From positions 310,001 through 374,000 of the forward strand of contig NC_018318.1 in the NCBI RefSeq assembly GCF_000234665.1: a stretch of 64,000 nucleotides of DNA. Direction: 5' to 3'. Shown one piece after another: positions 8,923 to 19,868 of this stretch. Source of the DNA: Leishmania mexicana MHOM/GT/2001/U1103. Lineage: Eukaryota; Euglenozoa; Kinetoplastea; Trypanosomatida; Trypanosomatidae. Made by a program: the position numbers and the translations under genes. The notes below the pieces were generated by a model. It worked only from the letters and a program-made list of their open reading frames with translations, had not been told where the DNA came from and searched no databases. Position 1 is the first letter of the stretch. The number at the start of each line of letters is the position of its first letter.

Positions 8923-10267
8923 ACGCCTGCCGAGAGACTACTAGTGGGTGAGAGACACGGATGCGCTGCCTTCGCGTCTTCGCCGCCCAATGACCTCAAG
9001 AACGGTCAGTGTTAACGCACTCACGACGTGAGATGTGCAAGACACGCACGCACGCACAGAAAAGGAGAAGAGGCAAACCAAGCGTGATGGCACGCCTGTA
9101 CTGCGTGCGTACGTAAGCTGTCGTAGCAGGTTGTCTATGTGTATGCGTACGCGTGTGCTCTGCCCTCCACCGCCAACCCCCCTCCGTACACACACAAGCA
9201 GCGCTGCGTCTATCTTTGGTATGTAAGGAATGACTCTAAGGAGGTAGGGGAGGAGAGGAGAGAGAGAGGGGGGACTAATAGTAATAATAATAATGCGAGG
9301 AGGAGAGCGTCAATGAAGGCGAGCAACAACAACAGCAAAAGAAAAAAGGGCGAGGAAAGGCACGACAACAACACGCGACAACAACCAAGAAAAAGAAATA
9401 GGTAAATAAACACGCAACGATAGAGAATGAGAGCTGGGGATGTGTATGCGTGCGTGTGTGCGTGTGTGCGTGTGAGTGATGGGTGCTTGCGGTGGTGGCG
9501 GCGGCGGCGAAGGGGGAGGAAGGGAGGGAAGAAGGAGCGCCTGTATGTGTATGCGTGTATGCGTGTGTGTGTGTGTGTATGCGGACGTTAATCTAAATCC
9601 TCAAGGTGTGGGGGAGGGAGGGGAAGGAGGAGGCGGAGAGTTGCAGCTGGACAAAGACCGAAAACGGCAAGTGGGAGGAGGGGGAGGGGGAGGAGGAAGG
9701 GGGGGGGGGAAGAATGGCACAAATAAAATAAAAACACGTGACTGTATCAAAAAAATCAAAAGGCGAGGGTCTCTCGCTGGCTCGCTCTCTCACATCCCCA
9801 TCTATTATCTCGCTCAATCACCGCCCGCACCCCTTTCGTTCCGCTCACCTCGTATGTTCTCCTCCTCTGTTTGTTTGTTCCGCCTGGGCGTGTGTGTGTA
9901 CGTGTGTGCGTGTGTGTGGGTGTTGGCGTTGGCGGGTTTACCCGCGTTGTCGGACACGGCAGTTGCTGTGAATGTGGTGAAAGAGGGCCCACCGCCCACG
10001 TGCACCCGAGACCCCTGTAATTCCGTTCTTATTAAGAGGAGGAGGAGGGGGGAGGGGGAGGAGGAGGCATATTGCAAGGTGGAGGCGTGCGCATCGCGCT
10101 GTTTGTTTTCCGTTTTTTTTTCTCTTGCCGTCAAGCAGCGCGAGCAACAAGTGTGGCGGGTGTCAGGACATGTCAGGGAGGGGGGAGGGAGGGTGTATGT
10201 CCCTTTTCATGGCTGCCACGCCCCGCTCACGCCGCGCAGAGCATTATTCCTACTTTTTTTTCTTGCG

Positions 10268-10301
<34 letters not shown>

Positions 10302-10913
10302 GAGGATGGGGAAGAGGGGAGGGGTGGGGACGGTTGTATCCCCTTGCGGCTTGCGCGCACGCCCACGCACAGCTGCGCGCTTGTGTAGATGCTGAAGAGG
10401 GAAAAGACGCGCGCACTCGGCATACACGCACACACAGCGAGCAGCAGCGTAAGAGGCAGTGTGGGGTGCCACCGGAGGGTGGGGGAGGGGGGCGAGACTG
10501 AGGGCGTGCCATGCGATCTGCTTTCGCCCGGTAATCACGCGTGCATCGACATGGAAACCCGTCATAGCGCCACTGATACGCTTCGTTCTCCTCCAGGCAC
10601 ACACACACACACACGCACACATGCACAGAGCGCATCCCCTCTCTCGGTGATGATCCGCAAGCGAGAAGGGGCCCGTATGGGAGAACCCCCCCTCCCCTCC
10701 CCCAAATCGACACGAACGCCAGGACGATGGAGTGCAGGCGTTTCGCCATCACGCTGTGCACACGAGCCAGCAAAGGTAGGAGCAAGTTATACGCTGTGGC
10801 GGGGGCACGAGGTGAAGAGCACAGCACAGAGCGCGAGAGGGAGTGTGTGTGTGTGTGGGCAGAGGTCATACATACCAGCAGAAAGCTGGACAATGATGAT
10901 GTTGTTTCTCGGA
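8923..10913. other. Intergenic spacer (DYRK-like 5' side / CSB 3' UTR)
   Basis: About 2 kb without a supported gene. It holds a TAATAA-rich patch near 9276-9294, purine-rich G/A stretches at 9605-9710 and 10035-10070, the (TG)14 run at 10271-10298 and several GT/CA runs. The longest plus-strand frame (9476-10501) is Gly/Cys/Val low complexity from these runs and is not credible as a gene. Confidence 0.6.
10271..10298. repeat. (TG)14 microsatellite
   Basis: A perfect TG run in the CSB-like gene's 3' UTR region. Confidence 0.9.
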
Positions 10914-13900
10914 CTACTCACGCCGACGCTTCCGCGCTGCTGCTGCTATCTCTTCACGATAGTAACGCGCCTTCTCCTCTCGGTCTGCCGCCTCCTTCGC
11001 CTTTTGCTCCCCAATTGCTTGCTGCAGGCTATACTGGCGCTGCTGCTCTCGCATCGCCTCCGTTGTGAGCGCCGATGAGGACACGCGGCGGATCATATCC
11101 TCCGCCTTCTTGCGTGCCAGGCGGTGCGCAACGCGGTCGTGCCCGGCCACAGAGATATCCTGGAAATCCACCAGCTTCTGCAGCATCTGTGTCTCACGCC
11201 ACACCTCCTTGGCCTTGCTGGTCTTCTTACTTCTGTCACCCATGCGAGGGATGCCGACTGAACTTCCGTCCTCGTCCGTGCCTTCCGTATCGTCAGCGTC
11301 AGCGCCGACCTCGTTGATGCCGTCCTCGTCCTTAAGAGGAACCAGCATGCCAAAGTCGCGCTCTCTTCTCGGCTGCTCCTTGCTTTCCGCGACGCCAATG
11401 TCTCCTCCACTCATGTCGCTGTCGGTGTCGTCATCATCGTCGACGCCAGGAACCGCATTGCCATACTCCCCCAGCGCCGCGTGTCTGTCACGACCACGCA
11501 CGCTGTCGCGGTGGCCGGCCGAGACGCTATGGAGGTGGTGCGCTGCCAATAAGTACCGCTTGTCCACCGGCACGCGGTTTACGTACTCGGAGCCGAGCAG
11601 AAAGCTCTCCATGAAGCTGTCTTGCACGTTAAAGAAGCGTTGCAGCTCCGGGTCCTTCAGCACCTTGTCCGTCACGTACATCTTCGCCAGCTGGCGCCGC
11701 AGGATCGACTCCTCCACGCTGCCACTCGTGATGAGGCGGTAGACGCACACTTCTCTCTTCTGGCCAATACGCCAGGCCCTCTCACGGGCCTGAACGTCCG
11801 TGATTGGGTTCCAGTCCGGGTCAAAGATAACGACGCGGTCGGCGCCGATGAGGTTGACGCCGATGCCGCCGACACGCGTCGTCAGCAAGGCGACAAAGAT
11901 GGAGTCGTCCTCGTTGAAGCGGTCCATCAGCTCCTGCCGATAGTGGCCGTTTGTCGCACCATCCATGCGGATGTAGCTGTAGGCTTGCTGCTCGCACATG
12001 TTCTCGATAATATCGAGCATCATGCGAGTCTGCGAGAAGACGAGGACGCGGTGACCGAACGACTTCCACTCCTTCAGCATCATGAGGAGCGCGTTCAGCT
12101 TCCCGCTGCCGAGGAGGTCGACGGGGTTGTTGCTGCGGAAGGAGCGGTGTTGACCAGGTCGTGTCGCCGAAATAGCAGACAGCTTCGCCGCCGCGCCACG
12201 ACGGCCAAGCATCATGCGGTCCTCCTCATCCGCGCCTTGCTGCACGGCGTAGATGTCGGCGTGGTTACAGATTTGCCGCAGTTGATTCATGAGGCGGAAC
12301 GACTCCAGCCGCACGCCGCTGTTGTGGCGGCGAGACGCCATGTTTGCCCGCGGTCCTGCCACGTGCAGGGAGCCAGTGCTATCACGCCCGTCGCGGTCGA
12401 GGCCACCGCTGCGCGAGCCGTACATTACCGTCTGCGCAAAGAGTCGCTGCACCACTGGTGAGGACAGCACCTGCAGATACTGGTCGAGCTGCTTGTCCGT
12501 GAGTGGCACTCGCAGCACGCGCTCGTACTTTGGCGGTAAAGACATGTTCACCTGGCGCTTCAGCCGGCGAAGCAGGTACGGGGCGATGTGGGCTTGCAGT
12601 GCTGTTGCACACTCAACGGCGGTTGCCAGCGACAGCGGACTCGCACGTGCGTTGCGGCTCTGCGCGATCGGCGCCTCGAATTCGTCGATGAAGCGACTCA
12701 TCGTGCCGAGAAGGCCAGGGCGCACAAAATCGAACAAGCACCACAGCTCCTTCAGCGAGTTCTGGATGGGGCTGCCGCTCAAGATCAAGCGGTGCGGCGT
12801 CGTGAAAGACTTCGCTGCGAGTGTCGCGCCAGCCTCCGGGTTGCTAATCTTGTGCCCCTCGTCGAGGATGACGTACTGGAAGCCCGTGCGATGCAGCAGA
12901 CCGCAGTGCGCGCGCATCGCCGCATACGTTGTGATGACCACGGCTGGCGTGCCTTGAACAGACTGCAGCAGCGAGTCGCGCGTCGTGTCGCTACCGCTGC
13001 TCTCGTGCATGACGCAGGAGCGTACGTAGGGGGCCCAGCGGTGCAGCTCCGCCAGCCACTGACGAAGCACCGTCATCGGTGCCACGATCAGCACCGGCCC
13101 GCGCAGTATGCTGGAGTGGTGCAGCGCATTGATCATCACTGCCACCTGGATCGTCTTGCCGAGGCCCATTTCATCGCCGAGGATACCGCCCGTGCGGCGG
13201 GAGTGCAAGGTGAGAAGCCACAGTAGCCCCTCTTGCTGGTAATCGAATAGGCGCTTGTAGATGGCGGCATCCATGCGCACGCCGGGCAGCAGCGTCACCT
13301 CCTCCATCTCCCATACAAATTCCTCGCTCTCCGAGATGGTTGCCGGCGATGCTGAGCCGGCGCGCCTCCGCTGCTGCTGCTGCTGCTGCTGCTGCGAGCT
13401 CAGCGACATGGCCGGCGTGGCCTTCCCACCGCGGTGAGTGTAGCCGCCAGTGAGCTGGGTGGAGACCCGGCTCACCGCCGCCGCCACCGCCGCGTCGTCG
13501 TCGTCCTCCATGAGTGCGTCCACGTCAATCACGTCGTCCACTCCTTCCGCCTCCTCTGTCTCCACCTTCACCCCTGCCCTCGGGAGGCGACGGTCATGTT
13601 CGCCGCCCTCAGCTTCTTTCTTCGCGACTTGAGCCTTGGCTACGGCTGCGGCTGCTGGTGTGGATGCCCCGGCAGCGTCACCACCGCCAGGCTCTTGCTT
13701 CACCTGATGCCCATGGCCGTCTTGCTCACCTTCCGTCTTAACTCGCGCCTCGGCCAGCTTTCCGACCGAGGCCGACAATGACTGCGAAGGCGTGCCACCG
13801 TCGCTGCCCCGGGGGGCCAGCCGACGCTGCCCATTTGCCACCGCCTCCAGTCGCTGTCGTTTGGCGATGCGTTCAACGTAGTGCTCCATATCTGAATCGT

Positions 13901-14756
13901 CCTGGTAGCGGCGCTGCTTTGAGCGGATGTCTGCGCGCGTCACTTGCACCCGGCTCAGCGAGGGCAGCACTTCACCACCGCTGTAGTCGCTCTGCGTGAT
14001 ACCCTTCAGGTGAGCCGGGGTTCGATACAGCACGCGCGTCGTGGTCATGACAGTTGGCGATGACACCGAAAGACTGCCTCCCGCCAGCGCACCACGTGAT
14101 CCCGCGCCGTTAGTGATGGTGCCGTTGCTGCTGCTGCTGCTGCCGTTGGCGGGCGCACCCCTGTTCACGCTTGTGCTTGCGCGTGGGAGCATTGTTGAGG
14201 ACGATGACGCGAGAGGCACAGGTTGGCCGGTGGCGCTTTTTGCACGTACGACTGTTGTGACGTCGGCTGCCTTCGAATGTGCTGCGGCTCGGGCCGCGGC
14301 TGCCGTGCGCTCTGTCTCTGCTTCCTCCCGCTCGAGCCGTTTCGCGTCGGCAAGCCGCGCAGCTTGGCGTTGGTCGACCTCTTTTTGAAGTTTCCGCACC
14401 GCCGCGTCAGTGCGCTTGAGCTCGCGCTCCGCTGCGTTGAGCTGGAAGCGAATGTCGGACACCCGGCGCGGTGGCGGCGTCGCCGGACCGGATGACTTGC
14501 TGCGCTGCGCATCACCCAGCAACCCAGAAGATTCCTGTGCAGCCGCCAGCTGCGCCTCGCTCAACTCTAGTTGCAGTACCCCCACAGCGTGCTCCGCCTT
14601 TTCCAGCTCGCGCCAGCTCTTCTTGAGCCGCTCCTCGTCCTCGAGCGCTTCTCGCGAGGACTGGGCGACTACGCGCGCCGCCACGTCCATGCGCATCTCT
14701 TCCTCATCTTGGAAGGCGCCAAACTGTTGCTGCAGTGACGCCAAATCGTCGGCCAT
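10914..14756 (-). CDS. SNF2-family ATPase, CSB/ERCC6 (Rad26)-like
   Basis: 1280 residues from ATG 14756, the first ATG in frame. An N-terminal coiled-coil and low-complexity region (1-490, with a polyglutamine run coded near 13371-13392) precedes a two-lobe SNF2 ATPase. Motif I GDEMGLGKTIQ is at about 525-536, motif II LDEGH at about 631-635, motif III LSGSPIQN follows, and the C-lobe has DGATNGHYRQELMDRFN, TTRVGGIGVNLIGADRV and RAWRIGQ at about 990-998. The DEGH box, the ISNPEA segment and the post-RAWRIGQ segment with LITSGSVEESILRRQ match CSB/ERCC6 rather than ISWI or CHD proteins. In other eukaryotes CSB binds stalled RNA polymerase II and starts transcription-coupled nucleotide excision repair. 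A nuclear role is expected. The C-terminus ends in a basic KRRRE. A splice acceptor candidate lies about 73 nt upstream. Confidence 0.92.
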   Translation of the reverse strand: MADDLASLQQQFGAFQDEEEMRMDVAARVVAQSSREALEDEERLKKSWRELEKAEHAVGVLQLELSEAQLAAAQESSGLLGDAQRSKSSGPATPPPRRVSDIRFQLNAAERELKRTDAAVRKLQKEVDQRQAARLADAKRLEREEAETERTAAAARAAAHSKAADVTTVVRAKSATGQPVPLASSSSTMLPRASTSVNRGAPANGSSSSSNGTITNGAGSRGALAGGSLSVSSPTVMTTTRVLYRTPAHLKGITQSDYSGGEVLPSLSRVQVTRADIRSKQRRYQDDSDMEHYVERIAKRQRLEAVANGQRRLAPRGSDGGTPSQSLSASVGKLAEARVKTEGEQDGHGHQVKQEPGGGDAAGASTPAAAAVAKAQVAKKEAEGGEHDRRLPRAGVKVETEEAEGVDDVIDVDALMEDDDDAAVAAAVSRVSTQLTGGYTHRGGKATPAMSLSSQQQQQQQQRRRAGSASPATISESEEFVWEMEEVTLLPGVRMDAAIYKRLFDYQQEGLLWLLTLHSRRTGGILGDEMGLGKTIQVAVMINALHHSSILRGPVLIVAPMTVLRQWLAELHRWAPYVRSCVMHESSGSDTTRDSLLQSVQGTPAVVITTYAAMRAHCGLLHRTGFQYVILDEGHKISNPEAGATLAAKSFTTPHRLILSGSPIQNSLKELWCLFDFVRPGLLGTMSRFIDEFEAPIAQSRNARASPLSLATAVECATALQAHIAPYLLRRLKRQVNMSLPPKYERVLRVPLTDKQLDQYLQVLSSPVVQRLFAQTVMYGSRSGGLDRDGRDSTGSLHVAGPRANMASRRHNSGVRLESFRLMNQLRQICNHADIYAVQQGADEEDRMMLGRRGAAAKLSAISATRPGQHRSFRSNNPVDLLGSGKLNALLMMLKEWKSFGHRVLVFSQTRMMLDIIENMCEQQAYSYIRMDGATNGHYRQELMDRFNEDDSIFVALLTTRVGGIGVNLIGADRVVIFDPDWNPITDVQARERAWRIGQKREVCVYRLITSGSVEESILRRQLAKMYVTDKVLKDPELQRFFNVQDSFMESFLLGSEYVNRVPVDKRYLLAAHHLHSVSAGHRDSVRGRDRHAALGEYGNAVPGVDDDDDTDSDMSGGDIGVAESKEQPRRERDFGMLVPLKDEDGINEVGADADDTEGTDEDGSSVGIPRMGDRSKKTSKAKEVWRETQMLQKLVDFQDISVAGHDRVAHRLARKKAEDMIRRVSSSALTTEAMREQQRQYSLQQAIGEQKAKEAADREEKARYYREEIAAAARKRRRE
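13371..13392. repeat. CTG/CAG trinucleotide run inside the CSB-like gene
   Basis: A run of about seven CTG triplets on the plus strand (CAG on the coding strand) encodes eight consecutive glutamines before the ATPase core. It is likely length-variable. Confidence 0.85.
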
Positions 14757-14828
14757 GCTGCTGCGAAGTGTGCGTGATTGCGTGTGAGGGTGCACGTCAA
14801 GTTGTCTTCTTCCAGTGGCCGTCAAACA

Positions 14829-14862
14829 CTCGCACGCACACGCGCACACAAAGGAGGAGGCA
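14829..14862 (-). promoter_or_regulatory. Candidate spliced-leader acceptor of the CSB-like gene
   Basis: The minus-strand tract CCTCCTCCTTT at about 14861-14851 is followed by GT-rich sequence, with the first AG at 14830-14829. The implied 5' UTR is about 72 nt. Confidence 0.45.
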
Positions 14863-16467
14863 ACGGTGATGAGGTGCGGGTGAGCTGATATATCTACATA
14901 GGTATTATGTATAATATATATGTGTGTGCGTGTGTGCGTGCGCACGTAGCCGACACACCACCTCTCTCTCGCTCTGGGCAACGCGCAGTGGTGAGATGAA
15001 TGTGTCGGGGGAATGGAAAGCAAACGAAAAAGCGACGGGAAAGGAAGGGTGGGTGGGTGGGTGGGGGGGGGGGTACACAGGGACAGAGTCTATACAGTCT
15101 CCGGCTCACCCGCCTCTTGTGCACCTTGTACACCGTCACCGTGTGTCCGGCATGCATGAGCGTATGTGTGCAGGGAGAGGAGGAAAAGGGCAGCGGGTGA
15201 GTGTCTGATACTTTGCGGGCAACGGCACGTCTCATGCAGGACACGGCCATTTTCTTCTCTTCGCGCCGGTGTGTCGATTGGGGGAGCGGGCTCCAGTCGT
15301 CACGCGCACGTGTTTTGCATTGTTGGTGCACGCCTCATAGAGGCAACGAGCAAACGATGCGGGGGACCGGCAGGCACACGCACACGCAGGACTACTTCCC
15401 GCAGCCACTTGACGGGGCATCTCACTTGCATGAGGGAAACGAAAATTTATGTTTTTTTTTCAGGAAATGCGAAAGGTGTCCGCGATGAGGGAGGGGGTCG
15501 TGGCGTGTGGAGTGAGGTGGGGGAGGTGCGAGAGGACCCTTCTTGCGGCGTCCGTCTCTCCCTCCTTCACCCCGTACAAGCAATCCTTCAGTCCGTCGCT
15601 ACTTCTTGTTGCTTCGTGTTCCTCTCGCGAGCCCACTGTGTCAGAAACCGGAAGCGTGAAGGCGACGTCGTTGGCGACCCGACCCAACCCAACCTCTCCC
15701 TTTCCCAACGGAAAAAAAGGGAAGAAGAAGGGCAGGGCAGGGCAGGGTGGGGCGGGGGTGCGCGCATGTGGAGAAGAGGGGGAGGGGGAGGGGAGACGAG
15801 GAAGACCGCGTGCACGACGCCCGAGCAACATGACTGCAACACCGCAAAAAAATACACGCACGCCCCCACACACACAAAGCAAGAGAGAGAAAGGGGGAAG
15901 GAGAAGGGAGTACATGATCCGCACGCATGATGAACGCCCACTTGCACCGTTTACCGCTCTGCACATGCGCACCTACAAGAACCACACACGCACACACGCA
16001 CACACGAAGACTATGGAGAGGGTGTGGAAGAGGGTGGGGGAGAAAGGAAAGGGAAGGGGAAAAGATGAAGGGAAGAAAGGGGCCGCAGGGGAAGAGGCGG
16101 CCTTCTCACCCTGTCCGTGGCCTTTTGTTTACGGGGGTCGGCGGACCGGTGTTACTCCGGCAACGGCGGCGCTCCCTACCTATTCGCACGTGCCAGTAAC
16201 ACCGTGCGCGTGTGTGTGCGTGACATGCGTGTCGAAGGGCGTATGCTGTACCGCTCGACTTGATTGTTTTCTCGACTGCCCTCTCGCTCTCGCTCCCTGC
16301 CTTTCCCGCCTTCTTCCCGTTGCCCCATCTTAGCGGAAAATCTCTGCCGCGCTTTTGAGTCTCATGGGCGCCTACGGCACACAATGAAAAAAATGCGCGG
16401 GCCCTTTCCCAAGAAGGGATGGGGAGGGGGATGGGAGGGGGAGGGAGTAGACAGATCTACAGCATAT

Positions 16468-16503
<36 letters not shown>

Positions 16504-17148
16504 CATACAGAGAAATACATACATGAATACACACGGGCAGACATACGCGAGGACTACAACTCGAAAGGAGACAGAGTGGTGGTGGTGGGGGGGGGGGAGG
16601 GCCGGGTAAGCGCAAGAGAGAGAGAGGGGGTTGATGGTGGTGGTGTTGTCTAATGGGATCGAGGAGGAGGAAGACAAAGGTAGTGTGTGTGTGTGTGGGG
16701 GGGGGGGACAAGCGACAAGCGGAACAACGGGAGAGAAGGGAGAAAAAAAAAAGATGCACCTGAAGGTCAAAGGAGAGGGCACAACACACGCACACACACA
16801 CAGAGGCAGAAACGAAAAAGATAAAAGGAGGCAGGGATGCTGGAGTGGTGCGTGGGGGGGGGGTGTCGGGTGTGTGTGTGGAGGGGGGGGGTGAGGGAGG
16901 GGAGAGAGGGAGGTGGTAAGCACGGCGGCACACCGAGACACGCGCATATACATATATACAAGCGTGCTCGGCGAAAAGGCGGGATGCAGGAACACCGGCA
17001 CACAAGGCGCAGAGAGGCAGAAAGATGGCGAGCGAGTCTCCCGCACACAAGACATGCCTCCTCAAAAATGGGTGGGTGGCACTTGCCTCTTCGCAATCTG
17101 CATATTGTCGTGCGCTCCGCTCTTCGGGGCACTTCGCCTCCCCCTCCT
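14863..17148. other. Intergenic spacer (CSB 5' side / first DUF1935 gene 3' UTR)
   Basis: About 2.3 kb with no supported gene. It holds an AT-rich TATA patch at 14888-14921, GGGT repeats at 15047-15072, purine runs at 15770-15800, the CA microsatellite at 16469-16506, and G-runs at 16584-16600 and 16697-16708. Frames on both strands are simple-sequence translations. Confidence 0.6.
16469..16506. repeat. (AC)n microsatellite, one interruption
   Basis: A dinucleotide AC run of 38 bp with a single G interruption at 16497. Confidence 0.9.
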
Positions 17149-17625
17149 CCTCCTCCCTCTCTCACTGCATGCCTGTAGCTGCTTCGCGTTGCCGGCTCAA
17201 AGGTGCCCCCCTCCCCCTCACGCCTTCGCAATCGGGTTGGCCTCGAAGCTGATCTTGAAACCGTTTGGCTCGCCCTCGATGAACATCTCCGTCGTCGTTG
17301 GCGCAATCTCCAGCTCGCACTTGAACTCGCCAGACTCCTCGTCTTTCTGCATGGTCGTGTTGCCGATGGCCTCGATCTTGCTGTCCTTGCCGAACGCCAC
17401 CTTCACCATCATTTGGTAGTTGGTGGTGTCGTTGTAGAACGCCCACTTGTGCTCCTCGTCGTTCACGATGCGGAACAGCAGCCCGTTGCCGTTGTCCTTG
17501 AAGCACTTCACAACGGTGTTGCCGCTGTAGCCGGGCTGGCCGTTCTCGTACTTGATCTCAGACATGATTGTGGGTAGGGGGAGAGGGAGAGGGGTGTGTG
17601 GCGGGGATGTCGCTGATCGAGTGAA
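17149..17625. repeat. 477-bp exact direct repeat, copy 1
   Basis: Identical base for base to 19869-20345 (offset 2720). It covers 69 bp 3' of the gene, the whole DUF1935 coding region and 60 bp 5' of its ATG. Sequence outside the block does not match between copies. Confidence 0.95.
17218..17565 (-). CDS. DUF1935-domain small kinetoplastid calpain-related protein, copy 1
   Basis: 115 residues starting MSEIKYENG at ATG 17565. The whole protein is one DUF1935 domain (the conserved N-terminal domain I-K of kinetoplastid calpain-like proteins). Typical features are YSGNTVVKCFKDNGNGLLFR, the highly conserved WAFYNDTTNYQM and a C-terminal NGFKISFEANP. It has no papain-like catalytic domain, so it is not a protease. 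Relatives include the flagellar membrane protein SMP-1, but that is N-myristoylated and begins MGC. This one lacks glycine 2, so it is probably not anchored that way. It is identical in DNA to the gene at 19938-20285. Function is likely structural or scaffolding at the membrane or cytoskeleton (inference). Confidence 0.92.
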   Translation of the reverse strand: MSEIKYENGQPGYSGNTVVKCFKDNGNGLLFRIVNDEEHKWAFYNDTTNYQMMVKVAFGKDSKIEAIGNTTMQKDEESGEFKCELEIAPTTTEMFIEGEPNGFKISFEANPIAKA

Positions 17626-19868
17626 CGTGTGCAGGTGTGCTTGCTCTGTGGCGTATGCAGAGGAGAAGGCTTATGATAGTGGAGGACTGTGTCTGGGCAC
17701 AGACAGAGACACACGAAGGAGGCGAGAGGGGGTTAGACGCTCACGTGCGCGTGCGCGGAACCGACAGACCAGCAGGGATGAGGAAGAAAAAGGGTGAGGG
17801 TGTGGAGGGAGAGAGGAGTGCATGCGTGTGAATTTTTTTTTAATGTACGCCGCACCTGTGCAGCGTGTTACCGCAAGCTGGCCTGCGTGCACTGTGCAGT
17901 AAGCAGGGGGATGGAATAGTAGCTGTAGTCCTCGCTGCCTTTAGTCCCTCGTAGAGAGACGCTGCAGGGCATCGGCGGAGGCCTGGTTCAAGCAAACCTT
18001 CAGAGAGGCCGGCAAGGACGTGGGGGCAGTGCAGGACACACACACACACACCGCCACATAAAGCCAGCGAAGACGACGCACAACGAGAGAAACAACACGC
18101 CGTGCTACAAGCGCGCTCTTTACTTGTTGTTTGATCCGCTCTGTCTGTGATGTCTGTTCGGGTCTTTGCTCTTGAGCTTTGCCGCATCTTCGGTCTCTAC
18201 ATGTCTTGCTGACGAGGGAAGGGGAGGGAGGTCGAGGAAGAGGTGAAAGGCGTCCGCGGGGGACGGAGGGAAATAAAGGCGAGAGAGAGGGAGGGGGAGG
18301 GGGGGGGAGACGGGGCGCAGAACAAGTGTCTATGTGCGCTTGCGGTGCGTGATGGTGCTGGACGAATGCATGTGAGAGCGAGTAGTAGAAATACGGAGGG
18401 AGGAAGGGGATGTATCAGGGGCGAGGAATGCGAAGTATGCATGAGAGTGGACCGAGTCCCGTTCCCTCTCTCTCTCGTTCTCTCTTCCACCCACATACCC
18501 ACCCACATCATCATCTCCCCAACGCGCACATCCACACCAGCTAGAAACGCGGGCATCGACGGCTGTCCATCAACTCCATTCGGATCGCATCATGCACCGT
18601 CGCCCGCACGCACGCACCCCCAACCACTACCCTCTCCTACTCTCTTAGATTTCACTCCCCTCTCCCCTCTCCTTTCTCCTCCAGAGTTTGGACAGATCGA
18701 TCCTCCCTCCTTCCCTCTCTCTCTCGCCCCCACCCCACCCTCCCCACCATTGTCCGCTTGCTTTCTCACCTCCCGCCGCCGTCGTTTTTCTTTGCAGAAG
18801 GCGCGCGCGCTCGCGTGTGTGTGTGTGCGTGTGCCCGTTGTCTGAGACACGTTTCATTGCCGTCGCACCGTTCCCTCTTCTCCCCTCTCCTCTCGCGGCA
18901 CACACGCACACGCACACACACGCACCCCCCAAACAATGCACAAAGCATCTCTTCCCCCTCAGAGGAGCACCGAACAAGAAGCAAAGGCATGCGCGTCTGC
19001 GCGTTTGGTCCGTGCATCTGCCGGAGGCGGTGTGGGACACAGAACGCGAAAAAATGAAAAGGGGGTGGGGGAGGGGAAGGAGGGGCACAAGGACAGGGAG
19101 GTGTGTCTGCTTGAAGAGCAGAAGCCCATACCCGCCCCCACCCATCCATCAACCCCGCCACGAACCCCAATCCCACTTTCAAAAGAAAAAGATAAATAAA
19201 CAATGAAGCGCGGACAACATGGCAGCGAAGACGTGGTTTCGAGAGAGCAAGTGCGGGCACACTAGACGCACACAGGCACACATACATAATATATATATAT
19301 ATATACAGACGAGAGAGAAGGATGGAGAAAGACAAGGACACATGGCACAGGCGCGGCATCGGAAAAAACAAAACCACACACACACACGTGAAGGGAAACA
19401 GGGGGGAGAGAGCACGCCGCGCCACATCGGTGCGTCTATCACACCCCTCCGCCCCTCGCACTCTCCATCACAGCGACGCGTAACGGAAACGTATGCGAGA
19501 GGCTAAAAGAGTGGAGAGACCGGCTGCACCGCCAGGAACGTGCGTTTAGCGAGACATGCGTGTCACCGGAGCACGCCCATGGTGAAGATAACCGACGGGG
19601 GAGCAAGAGGGCGAGAGGGACCAGAGGGTGTCGTAAGATGAAGAGGGAGAGAGAGACGGCATTGAACACTGCGGAGACAATGGAATCACTGTTGGGGTTG
19701 TGCACGTGACACGTGCACCTACTACGTATCTTCGCCACAGCCGCCACCCACCTTCTCTTTTCCTCTCACACCCCACTCTACCCCATCCCTCTCCGTTTTC
19801 CTCGCTTGCGTTCTGGTTTCGCTTCTCTATAGCATCGCTGTTGACCTGTGAGTACGCGCACGCTCTTA
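17626..19868. other. Intergenic spacer between the two DUF1935 copies
   Basis: About 2.2 kb without a supported gene. It holds a T-run at 17832-17841, a long C/T-rich zone on the plus strand at about 18450-18780, CA runs near 18038-18052 and 18900-18925, and a (TA)n run at 19288-19305. It acts as 5' region of copy 1 and 3' UTR of copy 2. Confidence 0.6.
19288..19305. repeat. (TA)n microsatellite
   Basis: A TA dinucleotide run of about 18 bp in the inter-copy spacer. Confidence 0.85.

Noticed and set aside
9476..10501. 341-codon plus-strand frame
   Set aside because: It is Gly/Cys/Val-rich translation of GT and purine repeats, antisense to the unit, with no domain or splice signal.
14757..15023. 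N-terminal extension of the CSB-like frame
   Set aside because: It has no ATG; it reads through CA/TA repeats and the candidate splice acceptor.
15449..16333. 294-codon plus-strand frame
   Set aside because: Composed of translated G/A-rich and CA-rich simple sequence.
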